From contig CP058896.1 of assembly GCA_013415865.1 (NCBI GenBank), positions 1,407,957 through 1,471,956 of the forward strand: DNA of 64,000 nt, read 5' to 3'. This stretch comes from Methanomassiliicoccales archaeon (GTDB lineage: Archaea > Thermoplasmatota > Thermoplasmata > Methanomassiliicoccales > UBA472). The notes under the pieces were generated by a model that was given only the letters and a program-made list of their open reading frames with translations, was not told where the DNA came from and made no database searches. A program made the position numbers and the translations under genes. This document shows, piece after piece, positions 8,557-17,388 of this stretch (positions are counted from its first letter, which is position 1; each line of letters begins with the position of its first letter).

Positions 8557-9471
8557 TCACACTGAGAACAGGTTCGTGCTCAGATACTTCTCTCCTCTGT
8601 CGGGGAATATGGTCACTATGACTCCTTTGTCGATCTTTTTAGCTATCTCGACGGCGGCGTACATCGCGGCACCGCTGCTCATTCCAACAAATATTCCCTC
8701 CTTCTTGACGATCTGACGGGCCATCTCATAGGCGGCCTCTGTCTCGACCATGATCGTGACATCTATCTGGTCGGGATCATAAATGGCCGGGACGATGGCC
8801 TCCTCCATGTTCTTCAGCCCTTGGATATAGTGCCCTTTAACTGGGTGGGCGCTCACTATCTTGATGTTGGGGTCATGCTCCTTCAGGGCCTTCCCTACCC
8901 CCATTATGGTCCCAGACGTTCCGAGCGCAGAGACGAAGTAATCGATCCGTCCGCCGGTCTGCCTCCATATCTCATCCCCAGTGGTCTTGTAATGGGCCAT
9001 CTTGTTGTATTCATTTGAGAACTGGTCGGGCATGAAATATTTGTCAGGGTTCTTCCTGACCAGCTCCCTGGCGAGCCTTATCGCCCCGTCGGTGCCATAT
9101 CTGCCCTCGCTCAATGTGACCTTCCCACCAAAGGCCTTGATCATCTGGCGTCTCTCCACCGACACGCTGTCGCTCATGACGATCTCCACGTCGTAGCCTT
9201 TGATGGCCCCGATCATCGCGAGGGCCACTCCAGTGTTCCCAGAGGTCGGCTCGATTATGGTCTTACCTTTCTTCAGTTTACCCTCTTCCTCGGCCTGCTG
9301 GATCATGCTCAGGGCTATCCGGTCCTTTATGCTCCCAGTGGGATTGAACCCTTCGACCTTGGCATAAATGGTCGCCTCTTTGTTAGGATTGAGCTTGTTG
9401 ATCTTGACCATGGGCGTGTTGCCGATGGCATCCAATATTGTCTCCTTGACATCTAGTGATGACCTTTTCAT
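8557..9471 (-). CDS. cysK: Cysteine synthase family PLP enzyme
   Basis: This fold-type II PLP enzyme resembles O-acetylserine/O-phosphoserine sulfhydrylases, which make cysteine. The substrate loop 'GNTPMVKINKL' is at residues about 17-27, the PLP lysine is in 'NPTGSIKDRIAL', the phosphate loop motif 'PTSGNTGVALAM' follows, and the 'SALGTSGTIMGVG' loop is present. Its length of 304 residues is normal. The ATG beginning MKRSSLDVKE is preceded by AGAAGGAC, a good ribosome site. The sulfhydryl acceptor cannot be decided from the sequence. Confidence 0.9.
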   Translation of the reverse strand: MKRSSLDVKETILDAIGNTPMVKINKLNPNKEATIYAKVEGFNPTGSIKDRIALSMIQQAEEEGKLKKGKTIIEPTSGNTGVALAMIGAIKGYDVEIVMSDSVSVERRQMIKAFGGKVTLSEGRYGTDGAIRLARELVRKNPDKYFMPDQFSNEYNKMAHYKTTGDEIWRQTGGRIDYFVSALGTSGTIMGVGKALKEHDPNIKIVSAHPVKGHYIQGLKNMEEAIVPAIYDPDQIDVTIMVETEAAYEMARQIVKKEGIFVGMSSGAAMYAAVEIAKKIDKGVIVTIFPDRGEKYLSTNLFSV

Positions 9472-9654
9472 GTCCTTCTCTCGCGGTGTAATCGGGGAGC
9501 TTGGATAATAATTTGGTCCCTGGTCCTGCAATAGCAGGGACGAAGGCAAGGGCCCATCTGTTGGCGATCATGCCGATGACCAGGGGTAGCACCGATGAAC
9601 ATGCTCTATGGAAATACCCTGACCTCCTGATCTGCGAACTTGAAGGGCCAGATC

Positions 9655-10122
9655 TCACCGGGCCCCTTTGTAATATCTTACGTTGGCAGGAAGCATAAGA
9701 GCGATAAAAATGGCGACACCAAATGCCACTGTGAAGTAGGTGGCGGCGAAATCCAGTCCGATCAGGTAACCTTCCACGAGCAGCCAGGCCACGAGGATCA
9801 CCATCAGCGATAGTCCTCCGGTCCATGACCAATGCCTCCCTGTCATCTCGCTGGCCCATTCGAAGGCCATCTCTTTCCTGGTAATGGCGCCATAGGCCAA
9901 AAGTAATGGGCCTATTCCATAAATGCAGAAAAGAAATAATCCTACCGGCAGGAAGCTGTTGAACGGGACCTTTTCACGATATTCCTCTGTGAAACCAAGA
10001 AGGCCCCCCGAGGGGTCAACGATGAGCATAACGCCCGAGACTATTCCCATGATACCATAGATGACGAGGAGAGCCGTCAGCAATAGGACCGTCCAGGGCC
10101 TTTTATTCTCTGTATATTTCAC
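9655..10122 (-). CDS. Four-helix integral membrane protein, unknown function
   Basis: This 155-residue hydrophobic protein has four likely transmembrane helices: residues about 12-34, 58-80, 95-115 and 123-145. No known motif is visible. It is a single gene divergent from carbamate kinase. I cannot assign a function. Confidence 0.65.
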   Translation of the reverse strand: MKYTENKRPWTVLLLTALLVIYGIMGIVSGVMLIVDPSGGLLGFTEEYREKVPFNSFLPVGLFLFCIYGIGPLLLAYGAITRKEMAFEWASEMTGRHWSWTGGLSLMVILVAWLLVEGYLIGLDFAATYFTVAFGVAIFIALMLPANVRYYKGAR

Positions 10123-10187
10123 ACACCATCAACGCTTGGACCGTTATTATAGCTACGCTTGACAACTTGGCACCGGTCATGAAACAT

Positions 10188-10214
10188 TCATACACCTTGC
10201 GCTTGAATGTATGA
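10188..10214. promoter_or_regulatory. 7-bp inverted repeat upstream of carbamate kinase
   Basis: TCATACA at 10188-10194 and TGTATGA at 10208-10214 form a perfect inverted repeat with a 13-base spacer. It ends 16 bases before the likely start codon of the carbamate kinase gene, in the divergent intergenic region. It could be an operator. No regulator is known, and short repeats of this size can arise by chance. Confidence 0.35.
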
Positions 10215-10230
10215 TAGAAGAGGAAACCAA

Positions 10231-11217
10231 ATGATGAAGGCATGCAGGGAGGGAGGCCGCGTTGTAAAGAGCATGATGGTGGCGCTCGGCGGCAATGCCA
10301 TCCTCCGTTACAAGGATAGGGGTACCGCCGAGGAGCAGCTAAGGAATGTGAGACGGACGGCAGCGACGCTCGTGGATATGGTCAAGGAAGGTCGGATGAT
10401 CGCGGTGACCCATGGAAATGGCCCTCAGGTAGGCGACATAATACTGAAGAACGAACTTGCCAAGGGGCGACTTCCGATGATGCCTGTTGACATCTGCGGT
10501 GCCGAAAGCCAAGGCATGATCGGGTATATGCTGCAGCAGTCGTTGAGGAACGAGCTCGAGGATAAAGACATGGACATACCGGTGGCCACCGTGATAACAC
10601 AGACCGTCGTCAATCCCAATGACCCCTCGTTCGAAAGACCAGAGAAGCCGATAGGTCCTTACTACACGAAGGAAGAGGCGGAACAGATCATTGCAGAGAA
10701 GGGCTGGTCAATGATGGAAGAACCGGGTCGCGGTCATCGGAGGGTCCTTCCATCACCCAGGCCATTGGACATAATAGAGTCGGACATTATCCGGAAGATG
10801 TTCGATAGCGGGACGATCGTGATCGCCGGCGGAGGGGGAGGGGTCCCCGTGGTAAGGGATATCGACGGTCGGTTGAAGGGAATAGAGGCCGTCGTCGACA
10901 AGGACCATACAGCGGAACTGCTGGCCACCTGCCTCGGTGTGGACACCCTCCTCATCCTTACCGATGTGGACAACGCCTACGTTGACCATGAACGACCAGG
11001 ACGAAGGCCGATCGGGAAGATCGGAACGAGGGAAGCAAGAAAATTGTTGTCAGAGGGGCATTTTGGCAAGGGCAGCATGCGGCCGAAGGTCGAGGCCGCC
11101 ATCGATTTCGTCGAGGCAGGAGGAAGACTCTGCATAATCACCTCTCCAGAGAGGGCAAGGGATGCATTAAGGGGCGAGGCTGGCACCATCGTTCTAAATG
11201 ATGTTGATGTCAGATGA
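10231..11217 (+). CDS. arcC: Carbamate kinase
   Basis: This enzyme interconverts carbamoyl phosphate and ADP with carbamate and ATP. The amino-acid-kinase fold motifs are clear: 'ALGGNAIL', 'THGNGPQVGDI', 'AGGGGGVPVV', 'VDKDHTAELLA' and 'LTDVDNAYVD'. I chose ATG 10231 because GAGG lies 8 bases upstream. The fold itself could begin at ATG 10273, since the residues before it are not conserved. No arginine deiminase genes are adjacent, so the source of carbamoyl phosphate is not shown here. Its 3' end overlaps the convergent radical SAM gene by 8 bases. Confidence 0.9.
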   Translation: MMKACREGGRVVKSMMVALGGNAILRYKDRGTAEEQLRNVRRTAATLVDMVKEGRMIAVTHGNGPQVGDIILKNELAKGRLPMMPVDICGAESQGMIGYMLQQSLRNELEDKDMDIPVATVITQTVVNPNDPSFERPEKPIGPYYTKEEAEQIIAEKGWSMMEEPGRGHRRVLPSPRPLDIIESDIIRKMFDSGTIVIAGGGGGVPVVRDIDGRLKGIEAVVDKDHTAELLATCLGVDTLLILTDVDNAYVDHERPGRRPIGKIGTREARKLLSEGHFGKGSMRPKVEAAIDFVEAGGRLCIITSPERARDALRGEAGTIVLNDVDVR

Positions 11218-12244
11218 GATCAAGGTCGAGCCCCCTGGCATGTTGGACCGCTCTATCGAACTCATCTGAGGTTATGTACCTGTCCATCCCAGGGAACGAG
11301 GAGGCCAAGTACATAGGTCGATATTGGGCCATGATGTTGACCAAGGCCCCAGGGATATTGTCCTTTATCCATTCCAGGGCAGGCAGGGTACAACAGTCGA
11401 CATGGCCTGGCAATACAAGATGTCTCACTATCACCTCGGCCTGAGAATATGCTATCAGATGGTTCCTCGTAACCACCTCCATGTACCTGTCCACCATCGA
11501 TAACCGTTTTCCGCATTCATCGTTCCCATATTTCAGGTCGGTCAGATACACATCCACGACACCGTCCAACAATCTCATGGCCTCTTCCGTCAGGTACATG
11601 TTCGAATTCCATACCTGGGGGATGTTAGTTGAACAATGGCAGAGGGTCTCTAGGATGAAATGGAGGTCTGGTGTGGGCTCCCCCCCGACCCAGTTCACGT
11701 TCTTGGCCTTCATGCTGAAGCGGCGTCTCTGCCCATCTCCAGATGCCATCTGTTCGATGATATCGGCCATTTTACGTGGTTCAATCTCACTCCCAGAATA
11801 CGGGTCTGTACTGATATCATGGTTCTGACAGTAGATGCATCGGAGATTGCATCCTGAGAAGAAGACAGTAAGAGATGGTACCAGGACATCCTCCTCGCCC
11901 ATGTGCAGGAATGCGCTCGATATCCTAGGTCCGAGCACTCCGCACCTGCCCTTTTTTCCCGACGCCCTGTCGACACCGCACCTATGCTCACAGAAACGGC
12001 AGCTCCTTATCATGTCCTTCGCTATGGATAACTTGAGGTCAAGGAGGTTGGGCCTCTTGATCTGGACGTCTCCATCGGTCTCGATCCTTTTTTGAAGGTC
12101 GGACATCATGTCGTAATGCAATCTCACCTTCTCATCAAGTGAGAGCTGGATATGATCATCGACCTGGACAGACCTGCAATGAAGATATCTCGCCGAGCTT
12201 TTTCCATTGAGTATCTGTCGGTATCGAGCTAGGCCGGGGGGCAT
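11210..12244 (-). CDS. Radical SAM enzyme, PflX-like (COG1313 type)
   Basis: The radical SAM cluster motif is 'CNLRCIYCQN' (CxxxCxxC, with the aromatic before the last Cys). An upstream cysteine group 'CRFCEHRCGVDR...GRCGV' is characteristic of the PflX-like group of putative glycyl-radical activating enzymes. The 'WVGGEPTPD' glycine motif binds S-adenosylmethionine. The natural substrate of the group is not established, and no glycyl-radical partner is nearby. The start is uncertain: an internal ATG at 12109 is also possible. Confidence 0.8.
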   Translation of the reverse strand: MPPGLARYRQILNGKSSARYLHCRSVQVDDHIQLSLDEKVRLHYDMMSDLQKRIETDGDVQIKRPNLLDLKLSIAKDMIRSCRFCEHRCGVDRASGKKGRCGVLGPRISSAFLHMGEEDVLVPSLTVFFSGCNLRCIYCQNHDISTDPYSGSEIEPRKMADIIEQMASGDGQRRRFSMKAKNVNWVGGEPTPDLHFILETLCHCSTNIPQVWNSNMYLTEEAMRLLDGVVDVYLTDLKYGNDECGKRLSMVDRYMEVVTRNHLIAYSQAEVIVRHLVLPGHVDCCTLPALEWIKDNIPGALVNIMAQYRPMYLASSFPGMDRYITSDEFDRAVQHARGLDLDLI

Positions 12245-12767
12245 CGATATGAACGTGGTGCAACATCATATTGAACCTTTTCCCTTCCCTCAGTCGCTCA
12301 TATGGGGCACGTTCGGGCCGTCTCCGGTCCGGTCCTTTTGATATCCCTTAATCTCATGATGCGCAGGTTTCTCAAACATCACAGAGCGGACAAATTTCAT
12401 TCAGGACGCTGGCGGTCCAGAACTCCGACTTTTCTAACAACAATATAGATCATGCTGTTCGTCCTTGGGCCAATAAGAAATGGTCAGGTCTCCACCTTAT
12501 GAAAGCATGTGATATCACCCTTCTTGGAATGCGCATCGTTCTTATCGACCCTATTCACACCGACATCTTAGATTCCGAGTGTCATCGTTTGTTTATGACT
12601 AATTTTTTACAATTGTTCCATAGAGAATATTTTTATATTTAAATCGTTAAATTTTACACATTTTAATTAATAACGATCCAAATCGAACGATATATCAGAA
12701 TGTATTTAACCATCGTAGTGTGAAATTAATAGTGACCACGAGACCGTGGTACCGAGGTGAAGGAGAG
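12245..12767. other. AT-rich intergenic region with promoter elements
   Basis: Over 500 bases have no convincing gene. The stretch 12590-12720 is strikingly AT-rich for this window. It contains ATCGTTA near 12646 and its complement TAACGAT near 12671 as a 7-base inverted repeat. TATA-like TATTTAA near 12710 fits a promoter reading right. A short hairpin CCACG-AGAC-CGTGG lies near 12737-12750, just before the microprotein start. No replication-initiator gene is nearby to support an origin. Confidence 0.5.
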
Positions 12768-12827
12768 ATGTCGGCCTTCATGGTCGTTTATCCGGGCCTT
12801 AAAAGGCGCTGCCACCTTTGGTGTTGA
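12768..12827 (+). CDS. Possible 19-residue microprotein or leader peptide
   Basis: The reading frame encodes MSAFMVVYPGLKRRCHLWC. It has an unusually good ribosome site (GAGGTGAAGGAGAG directly before ATG), a TATA-like element about 55 bases upstream, and a run of nine T immediately after the stop. It ends in a Cys-His-x-x-Cys cluster, and the next gene downstream is a zinc-ribbon protein. This looks like a short independent transcript or a leader peptide with an attenuator. The ORF is very short, so chance is not excluded. Confidence 0.4.
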   Translation: MSAFMVVYPGLKRRCHLWC

Positions 12828-12836
12828 TTTTTTTTT
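12828..12836 (+). terminator. T9 run, likely terminator
   Basis: Nine consecutive T directly follow the stop of the 19-codon frame. Archaeal RNA polymerase stops at T-rich tracts without needing a strong hairpin, so this is a plausible end for the short transcript. Confidence 0.5.
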
Positions 12837-12928
12837 ATCCATGGGCATCAGCGCACCTTAGGGCCAGAGGCTATGAAAGACGTTGTCATCCAGAACCTGG
12901 GGAAAAAACAAAATGGAGGACGAGGGCG

Positions 12929-13099
12929 ATGCTCTACGACAGGGTGCTCCAATGCGGAGAATGTGGTTATATATGGGAGGTCATGATCGGGATGAAGATG
13001 CTCCACATATGCCCCAAATGCGGCTCACGGGACGTTTTCATGCCGATGTATGACGGTACCGTTGACCACGACATCCTTGACCCGCATCTCTTCTCATGA
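12929..13099 (+). CDS. Small zinc-ribbon protein
   Basis: The 56-residue protein starts MLYDRVLQCGECGYIWE and has two cysteine knuckles, CGEC (residues 9-12) and CPKC (27-30), spaced as in a zinc ribbon. The start has GAGGACGAGGG just upstream. Such small ribbons may bind RNA, DNA or a larger complex. No family role can be given. Confidence 0.72.
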   Translation: MLYDRVLQCGECGYIWEVMIGMKMLHICPKCGSRDVFMPMYDGTVDHDILDPHLFS

Positions 13100-13165
13100 G
13101 AAGCGAGGTAGGTGAAGGGTGGGCTGCATCGATGTAGTGGCAACGCCATAATCCCGATATGCATG

Positions 13166-13888
13166 TCAACCTCCCACGAGGGTGATTATCGTTATCATTA
13201 CTACCCCGCTCATTGCCATTATCACCCCTGCTTTGAACCTTGGCCCCCTCACCCTTCCTGCCCAGACGTATCCGATGAAGAACATTATTACGATCCCGAT
13301 GATGTTGCTCAGTATTATAGGGGTCAATAGTCCGATCAGGAAGATATGCGGGATGAGGACAGGGAGCGCGGCAAGAACGTAAAGAAGGAACGAGGCCACG
13401 GCTCCGATGACGTCCCACCTGTCCAGGCCTGACCTGACAGGTCTGGTCTTCTTTGAATGCATGTAAATATCATCAACGATCTTGCGCCTGTCCTCAGGAT
13501 GAAGGGCAGAGACAACAGTACCTTCCAGACTCGCATCTATCATCTCCTTCGCCTCTTCCTCGGTGAGTTCCCTCAAGGAATGGAGGTCGCTATAGGCAGC
13601 GTTCTTGTCCACAGCCGCCCTCAGAAGGTATATGATAGAGTCGGAGATGCCCCATGCAGCGTTCACCAGGAGGGTCGCGGTGATCACAAAAGCGTCGGAC
13701 TCCCTGCCATCCAACGTGAACCAGAGGGCATTGGTCACCGCAAGGGCGGTTATCACCCCGTAAACTATCTCCGAGAGCGTATCGCTAGGCGTGAGCACGG
13801 TAAGGAGAGAGCGCCCCCTGCCCTCCATTTTCTTGCCTAAATGCCCCTTCCTCATTGAAAGGATGTGGGGTCTTTCCGTTCCGGTCAT
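13166..13888 (-). CDS. VIT1/CCC1-like membrane protein
   Basis: The segment 'LSEIVYGVITALAVTNAL' resembles the first helix of the vacuolar iron transporter (VIT1/CCC1) family. About five hydrophobic helices are present: two near residues 37-85 and three from 155 to the end. A central soluble part contains 'LTEEEAKEMIDASLEG'. Family members move Fe(II) or Mn(II) across membranes, but this protein is divergent and the metal-binding Glu pattern is not complete to my eye. The start is uncertain (13888 or 13855). Confidence 0.6.
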   Translation of the reverse strand: MTGTERPHILSMRKGHLGKKMEGRGRSLLTVLTPSDTLSEIVYGVITALAVTNALWFTLDGRESDAFVITATLLVNAAWGISDSIIYLLRAAVDKNAAYSDLHSLRELTEEEAKEMIDASLEGTVVSALHPEDRRKIVDDIYMHSKKTRPVRSGLDRWDVIGAVASFLLYVLAALPVLIPHIFLIGLLTPIILSNIIGIVIMFFIGYVWAGRVRGPRFKAGVIMAMSGVVMITIITLVGG

Positions 13889-13937
13889 GTCATCTAGACG
13901 ACCACATGACAGCAATGATTATCACCCTACCGGTCAA

Positions 13938-14522
13938 ATGTCGGGCATGAACCTCAGGTCTAAATCGGGCCTGCTGATCTTCATCGGCGCGGTCCAGTTC
14001 TTGATACTCATGATCATAGCCGAGACGCAATATCCTGGATACAGCGCTTCTGAGAACTATATCTCTGACCTTGGCCTCTGGGAGTATGATTCCGCGTACA
14101 TATTCAACCCATCGGTCTCGCTGTTCGGCGCATTGGGCATCTGCGGTTCTTACCTTCTCTTTAAAAGCACCGATCGGAAGACCTTTCCTGTGCTGCTGAT
14201 GTTGTCGGGCGCAGGGGCGGTCGGTGTCGGTATATTCAATGAGGATGTGGAAGGCGTGCATTTCATCGTCTCGGCCATCGCGTTCGGGTTCGCTGGGCTC
14301 GCTGCAATATCATCGATACAGGTCTTTCCGCGCACGATCGGGGCTGCAGGTCTGGTCCTCGGGACCCTAAGCCTGGTGGCCATGGCCCTGTACGTTTCAG
14401 ACACCTATCTGGGGCTCGGGCCCGGAGGCATGGAGCGCATGATATTCTATCCGGTGATGGGATGGGTCCTGGCGATGAGCGGCCATCTGATGTCGGCCGA
14501 GATCAGCACGAAAGAAAAATGA
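13938..14522 (+). CDS. DUF998-family integral membrane protein
   Basis: About 194 residues form six hydrophobic helices, with the segment 'ENYISDLGLWEYDSAYIFNPSV' typical of DUF998 proteins ('..YSDLG....A..FN'). The family function is unknown. The gene is divergent from the VIT-like gene, sharing about 50 bases. The second ATG at 13947 is an equally good start. Confidence 0.75.
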   Translation: MSGMNLRSKSGLLIFIGAVQFLILMIIAETQYPGYSASENYISDLGLWEYDSAYIFNPSVSLFGALGICGSYLLFKSTDRKTFPVLLMLSGAGAVGVGIFNEDVEGVHFIVSAIAFGFAGLAAISSIQVFPRTIGAAGLVLGTLSLVAMALYVSDTYLGLGPGGMERMIFYPVMGWVLAMSGHLMSAEISTKEK

Positions 14523-14549
14523 TGGTCCTGGCCCAGCTGTAAGGAGTAC

Positions 14550-15572
14550 TCATTGTCCGTCCAGGAACTTCGCCCAGGCATGCCTTTTCCGGCCCTTCCA
14601 GTCGGCATTGTGATAGACATAGCTGAAGATAAGGGGGACAACGGTCGTGGCCTCAGCGTAGACCATCTGCTCATAGGTGGTCTGGACCTTCCCCCAGGAG
14701 CTCGCCTCTTTCAACGTTGAGCTGGAGCAGGCACCATCCCTCACATCCGCCACGGTTATCTGGACCGCGTACTGGTGCATCGGGACCTCGACGCCGAGGC
14801 ATTCTGCGCAGACGACGGTGTCCTGTGCGAAGTTCTTTGGGACCCCGCCGCCTATCATGAACAGCCCCGTGGTCTTGGCGGCCATCTTGATCTTCGTCAG
14901 CTCGTAGAAATCCTTCACCGAGTCGATGGAAACGTGCTCCTTGGGATGCTTATGCTGATGCATCACCAGTCCAAAACCCGCGCTCGAGTCCGAGAACGCC
15001 GGGCAGAAGATCGGGACATCATGTTTGTACGCGAGCTCGACCAACGACCCCTTCTTCTTGGCATTCCTCGTCAGATAACGCCCCATCTCCCTGATGAACT
15101 CCCTGGAGGAGTATGGCCTTGGCTCCAGCCTGTCCGCTATCCTTTGTACCGTGGCATCGCATTTCTGCAGCTCCTCCTCATCGATGAAGGTGTCATAGAT
15201 GCGGTCTATGTAATTATCCCTCAACATATGGTCGTCGATAAAGGGCGTCCCATGATAGTGCTTGAAACCTAGCGCCTCGAAGAAGTCCATGTCCACTATC
15301 GATGCACCGGTGGCGACCACCACATCGATCATGTTATAACGGACCATGTCGGCATAGACCTGCATGCAGCCTCCGGCCGAGGTGCTTCCGGCCAAGGTCA
15401 ATATCGTCGTGCAGTCCTTGTCCTCGAGCATCAGCTTCAGGATGTCGGCGGCCCTTGCTGTGTCTCTTGAGGAGAAAGACATCTCGCGCATGCTATCGAT
15501 GATCGGCGTGGAGTCATACTTCGTCGCGTCAACATGCTTGACCTCCTTCCTCAACAGATCCTTTTTCTTCAT
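14550..15572 (-). CDS. dys: Deoxyhypusine synthase family protein
   Basis: Deoxyhypusine synthase moves the aminobutyl group of spermidine to a lysine of initiation factor aIF5A. Family features are 'LTLAGSTSAGGCM' (NAD loop), 'VVVATGASIVDMDF', 'GGGVPKNF' and 'SSWGKV', whose Lys matches the catalytic lysine. The segment 'ADVRDGACSSSTLKEASSWGK' differs from the typical archaeal/human 'INTAQEFDGSDSGA' region and resembles the DHS-like branch known from bacteria, so the substrate may differ. At 340 residues the length is normal. It is a single gene, convergent with the DUF998 gene. Confidence 0.82.
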   Translation of the reverse strand: MKKKDLLRKEVKHVDATKYDSTPIIDSMREMSFSSRDTARAADILKLMLEDKDCTTILTLAGSTSAGGCMQVYADMVRYNMIDVVVATGASIVDMDFFEALGFKHYHGTPFIDDHMLRDNYIDRIYDTFIDEEELQKCDATVQRIADRLEPRPYSSREFIREMGRYLTRNAKKKGSLVELAYKHDVPIFCPAFSDSSAGFGLVMHQHKHPKEHVSIDSVKDFYELTKIKMAAKTTGLFMIGGGVPKNFAQDTVVCAECLGVEVPMHQYAVQITVADVRDGACSSSTLKEASSWGKVQTTYEQMVYAEATTVVPLIFSYVYHNADWKGRKRHAWAKFLDGQ

Positions 15573-15774
15573 GGTCTCACCTCGGGCCTTTCACTTCTTG
15601 CCTCGATGTCCTAAGTACTAAGTGAAAGCTCGCATTGATGAAATATTGGTACATCTCTTAAAATTATCATCTCCTTCGACCGTCCAGACAGCCTACGGTC
15701 CAATCTTATAGTCTACCTCTTTTTTAATGGCAAGATATAAGTCGTCCCTCCATCGATGTGGCCTGTTGAAGCGG

Positions 15775-16668
15775 ATGATGATCGATTCACATGTCCACCT
15801 TTGGCTCAGGTCCATGCTTCCGGACGAGATCATAATGGCATATCTTGAGCCCTGGCTTGCGCTTTCGGACTTCCTTGACCTGAAGAAGGACAAGGAGGAC
15901 ATGTTCCCTCAGTCCCAGGTGAGGCCGGAGAGCCTTTTGGAATCTTTGGACTCCGCCGGGGTCGACAAGGCCATCATACTTCCATTGGATTTCGGGGTCG
16001 TGGCCAAGCCCAAACAGGATGTGGAGGAGTACAATGATTGGGTGTTCGAGAGCTGCGCGCGATATCCCGACAGGCTCATCGGGCTCATGGGGATCGACCC
16101 CTCCAGGGGAGAGCAGGCGATATCGCTCATGAGGAAATACCATTCCAAGTTCGAACCAAAGGGCATCAAGATCTATCCCCCGACCGGCTGGTACCCTTCC
16201 GAGGAAAGGATAGCGGCCTTTTGGAAGGAAGCCAACGATATGGACCTAACTGTCGTGACGCATGCCGGGGCCAGCTGGGGGCCTCTCCAGGAGGAGAGGA
16301 GCAGACCGTTGCACATGAGGCCCATCCTCGAAAGATATCCGGACCTGAGGGTGGTCATCGCACATCTGGGGGGGAAGTACCGGAACGACACCTATGAGAT
16401 GGCCCCTGAATTTCCGAACATGTATACCGATTGTTCAGCCCTGCAAGGTTGGCTGCCGTCGGAGCCGTCGGTGGTCATCGACAGGCTGAAGGAGGCGGTC
16501 ACGAAGGTAGGGCCTGACCGGGTCATGTTCGGCTCTGATTGGCCGCTTTTTGACCTGAACTATCCGTATCAGAGATGGTGCATGTTCATGCGGGAGGAGA
16601 TGTATTGCGATGAAGGGACGAGGGAGAAGATACTCGGCCTCAACGCAAGGCGCATCTTCAGGCTCTGA
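15775..16668 (+). CDS. Amidohydrolase family 2 metal-dependent hydrolase
   Basis: A TIM-barrel hydrolase with the metal-binding 'IDSHVHLW' at the very start, 'VVTHAGASWG', 'VIAHLGG' and 'MFGSDWPLFDLN' near the end, the layout of the Amidohydro_2 family (decarboxylases and lactonases). The start is the ATGATG pair at 15775/15778; the upstream extension is not conserved. It abuts a convergent nitroreductase gene. The substrate is unknown. Confidence 0.85.
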   Translation: MMIDSHVHLWLRSMLPDEIIMAYLEPWLALSDFLDLKKDKEDMFPQSQVRPESLLESLDSAGVDKAIILPLDFGVVAKPKQDVEEYNDWVFESCARYPDRLIGLMGIDPSRGEQAISLMRKYHSKFEPKGIKIYPPTGWYPSEERIAAFWKEANDMDLTVVTHAGASWGPLQEERSRPLHMRPILERYPDLRVVIAHLGGKYRNDTYEMAPEFPNMYTDCSALQGWLPSEPSVVIDRLKEAVTKVGPDRVMFGSDWPLFDLNYPYQRWCMFMREEMYCDEGTREKILGLNARRIFRL

Positions 16669-17235
16669 TCAGGTAAGAGGCACGCCCCACTCATCCTTGA
16701 AAAAGTTCTCACCGATGGGCTTGCGCACCGGTCGCTCCGCCTCCGCCGCTATCTGCTTCTCCGACATCAAGGACATGTCGGTGTCAGGGTAGCCACATAT
16801 GACAAGGGTAATCACTACATACTCGTGAGGGACCTTGAGCACCTCCTTGACCTTCAGCGGGTCATAGCCTGCTATGGGATGGGCTATGATCCCAAGCTCG
16901 GTCGCCTGCAGGAGCATCTGGCCCACCGCAAGGCCACATCCGAACAGGAAATAATTCCTATTGTCGCTCAGCTGGCAGTCGTCGTCCTGTTTGGCGCACA
17001 CCGCGAGGACCATAGGCGACCTTGTGGCCCATCTGTTCCCCTTCGTCAAGGCCTCCTTGAGAGCGGCAAGTCTTTCTTGGCCTCGTACCGCAACCACCCT
17101 CCAGGGCTGTTGATTGTTGCATGACGGGGCCAACCGCATGGCCTCCACCATCTTGCCAAGGAACTCTATCGGAATATCATTGGTGGATATCGCCCTCTTT
17201 GCCCTCCTTTTCTGCACCGCCTCATCGACATTCAT
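16669..17235 (-). CDS. Nitroreductase-family FMN oxidoreductase
   Basis: This 188-residue protein has the nitroreductase N-terminus 'AVQKRRAKRAIS', the FMN-binding 'APSCNNQQPWR' and the C-terminal Gly-rich 'ICGYPDTD'. Such enzymes use FMN and NAD(P)H to reduce diverse substrates or act in cofactor metabolism. It lies end-to-end with the amidohydrolase gene (stops adjacent, convergent), so their roles need not be linked. Confidence 0.85.
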   Translation of the reverse strand: MNVDEAVQKRRAKRAISTNDIPIEFLGKMVEAMRLAPSCNNQQPWRVVAVRGQERLAALKEALTKGNRWATRSPMVLAVCAKQDDDCQLSDNRNYFLFGCGLAVGQMLLQATELGIIAHPIAGYDPLKVKEVLKVPHEYVVITLVICGYPDTDMSLMSEKQIAAEAERPVRKPIGENFFKDEWGVPLT

Positions 17236-17388
17236 AGTTCCACCTTCGATAGTATCCTACCAGACCGGACATAATGATTACGGGTCATGACGAAGCCATG
17301 GTCCATCAGGGATCGTCCGTCCTCGAAAAGAGGAGCGCCTAGAAGGACCATAAAGATTTAAATGCGAGCAGGCCATCGAGGGGGATGC

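Noticed and set aside
2765-12244. AMMECR1 and radical SAM genes as an AmmeMemoRadiSam system
   Set aside because: The two genes are 8 kb apart, there is no MEMO1 gene, and the radical SAM protein is of the PflX type rather than the system's type.
12590-12720. AT-rich tract as a replication origin
   Set aside because: No Orc1/Cdc6 gene or origin-recognition repeats are nearby. A promoter explains it better.
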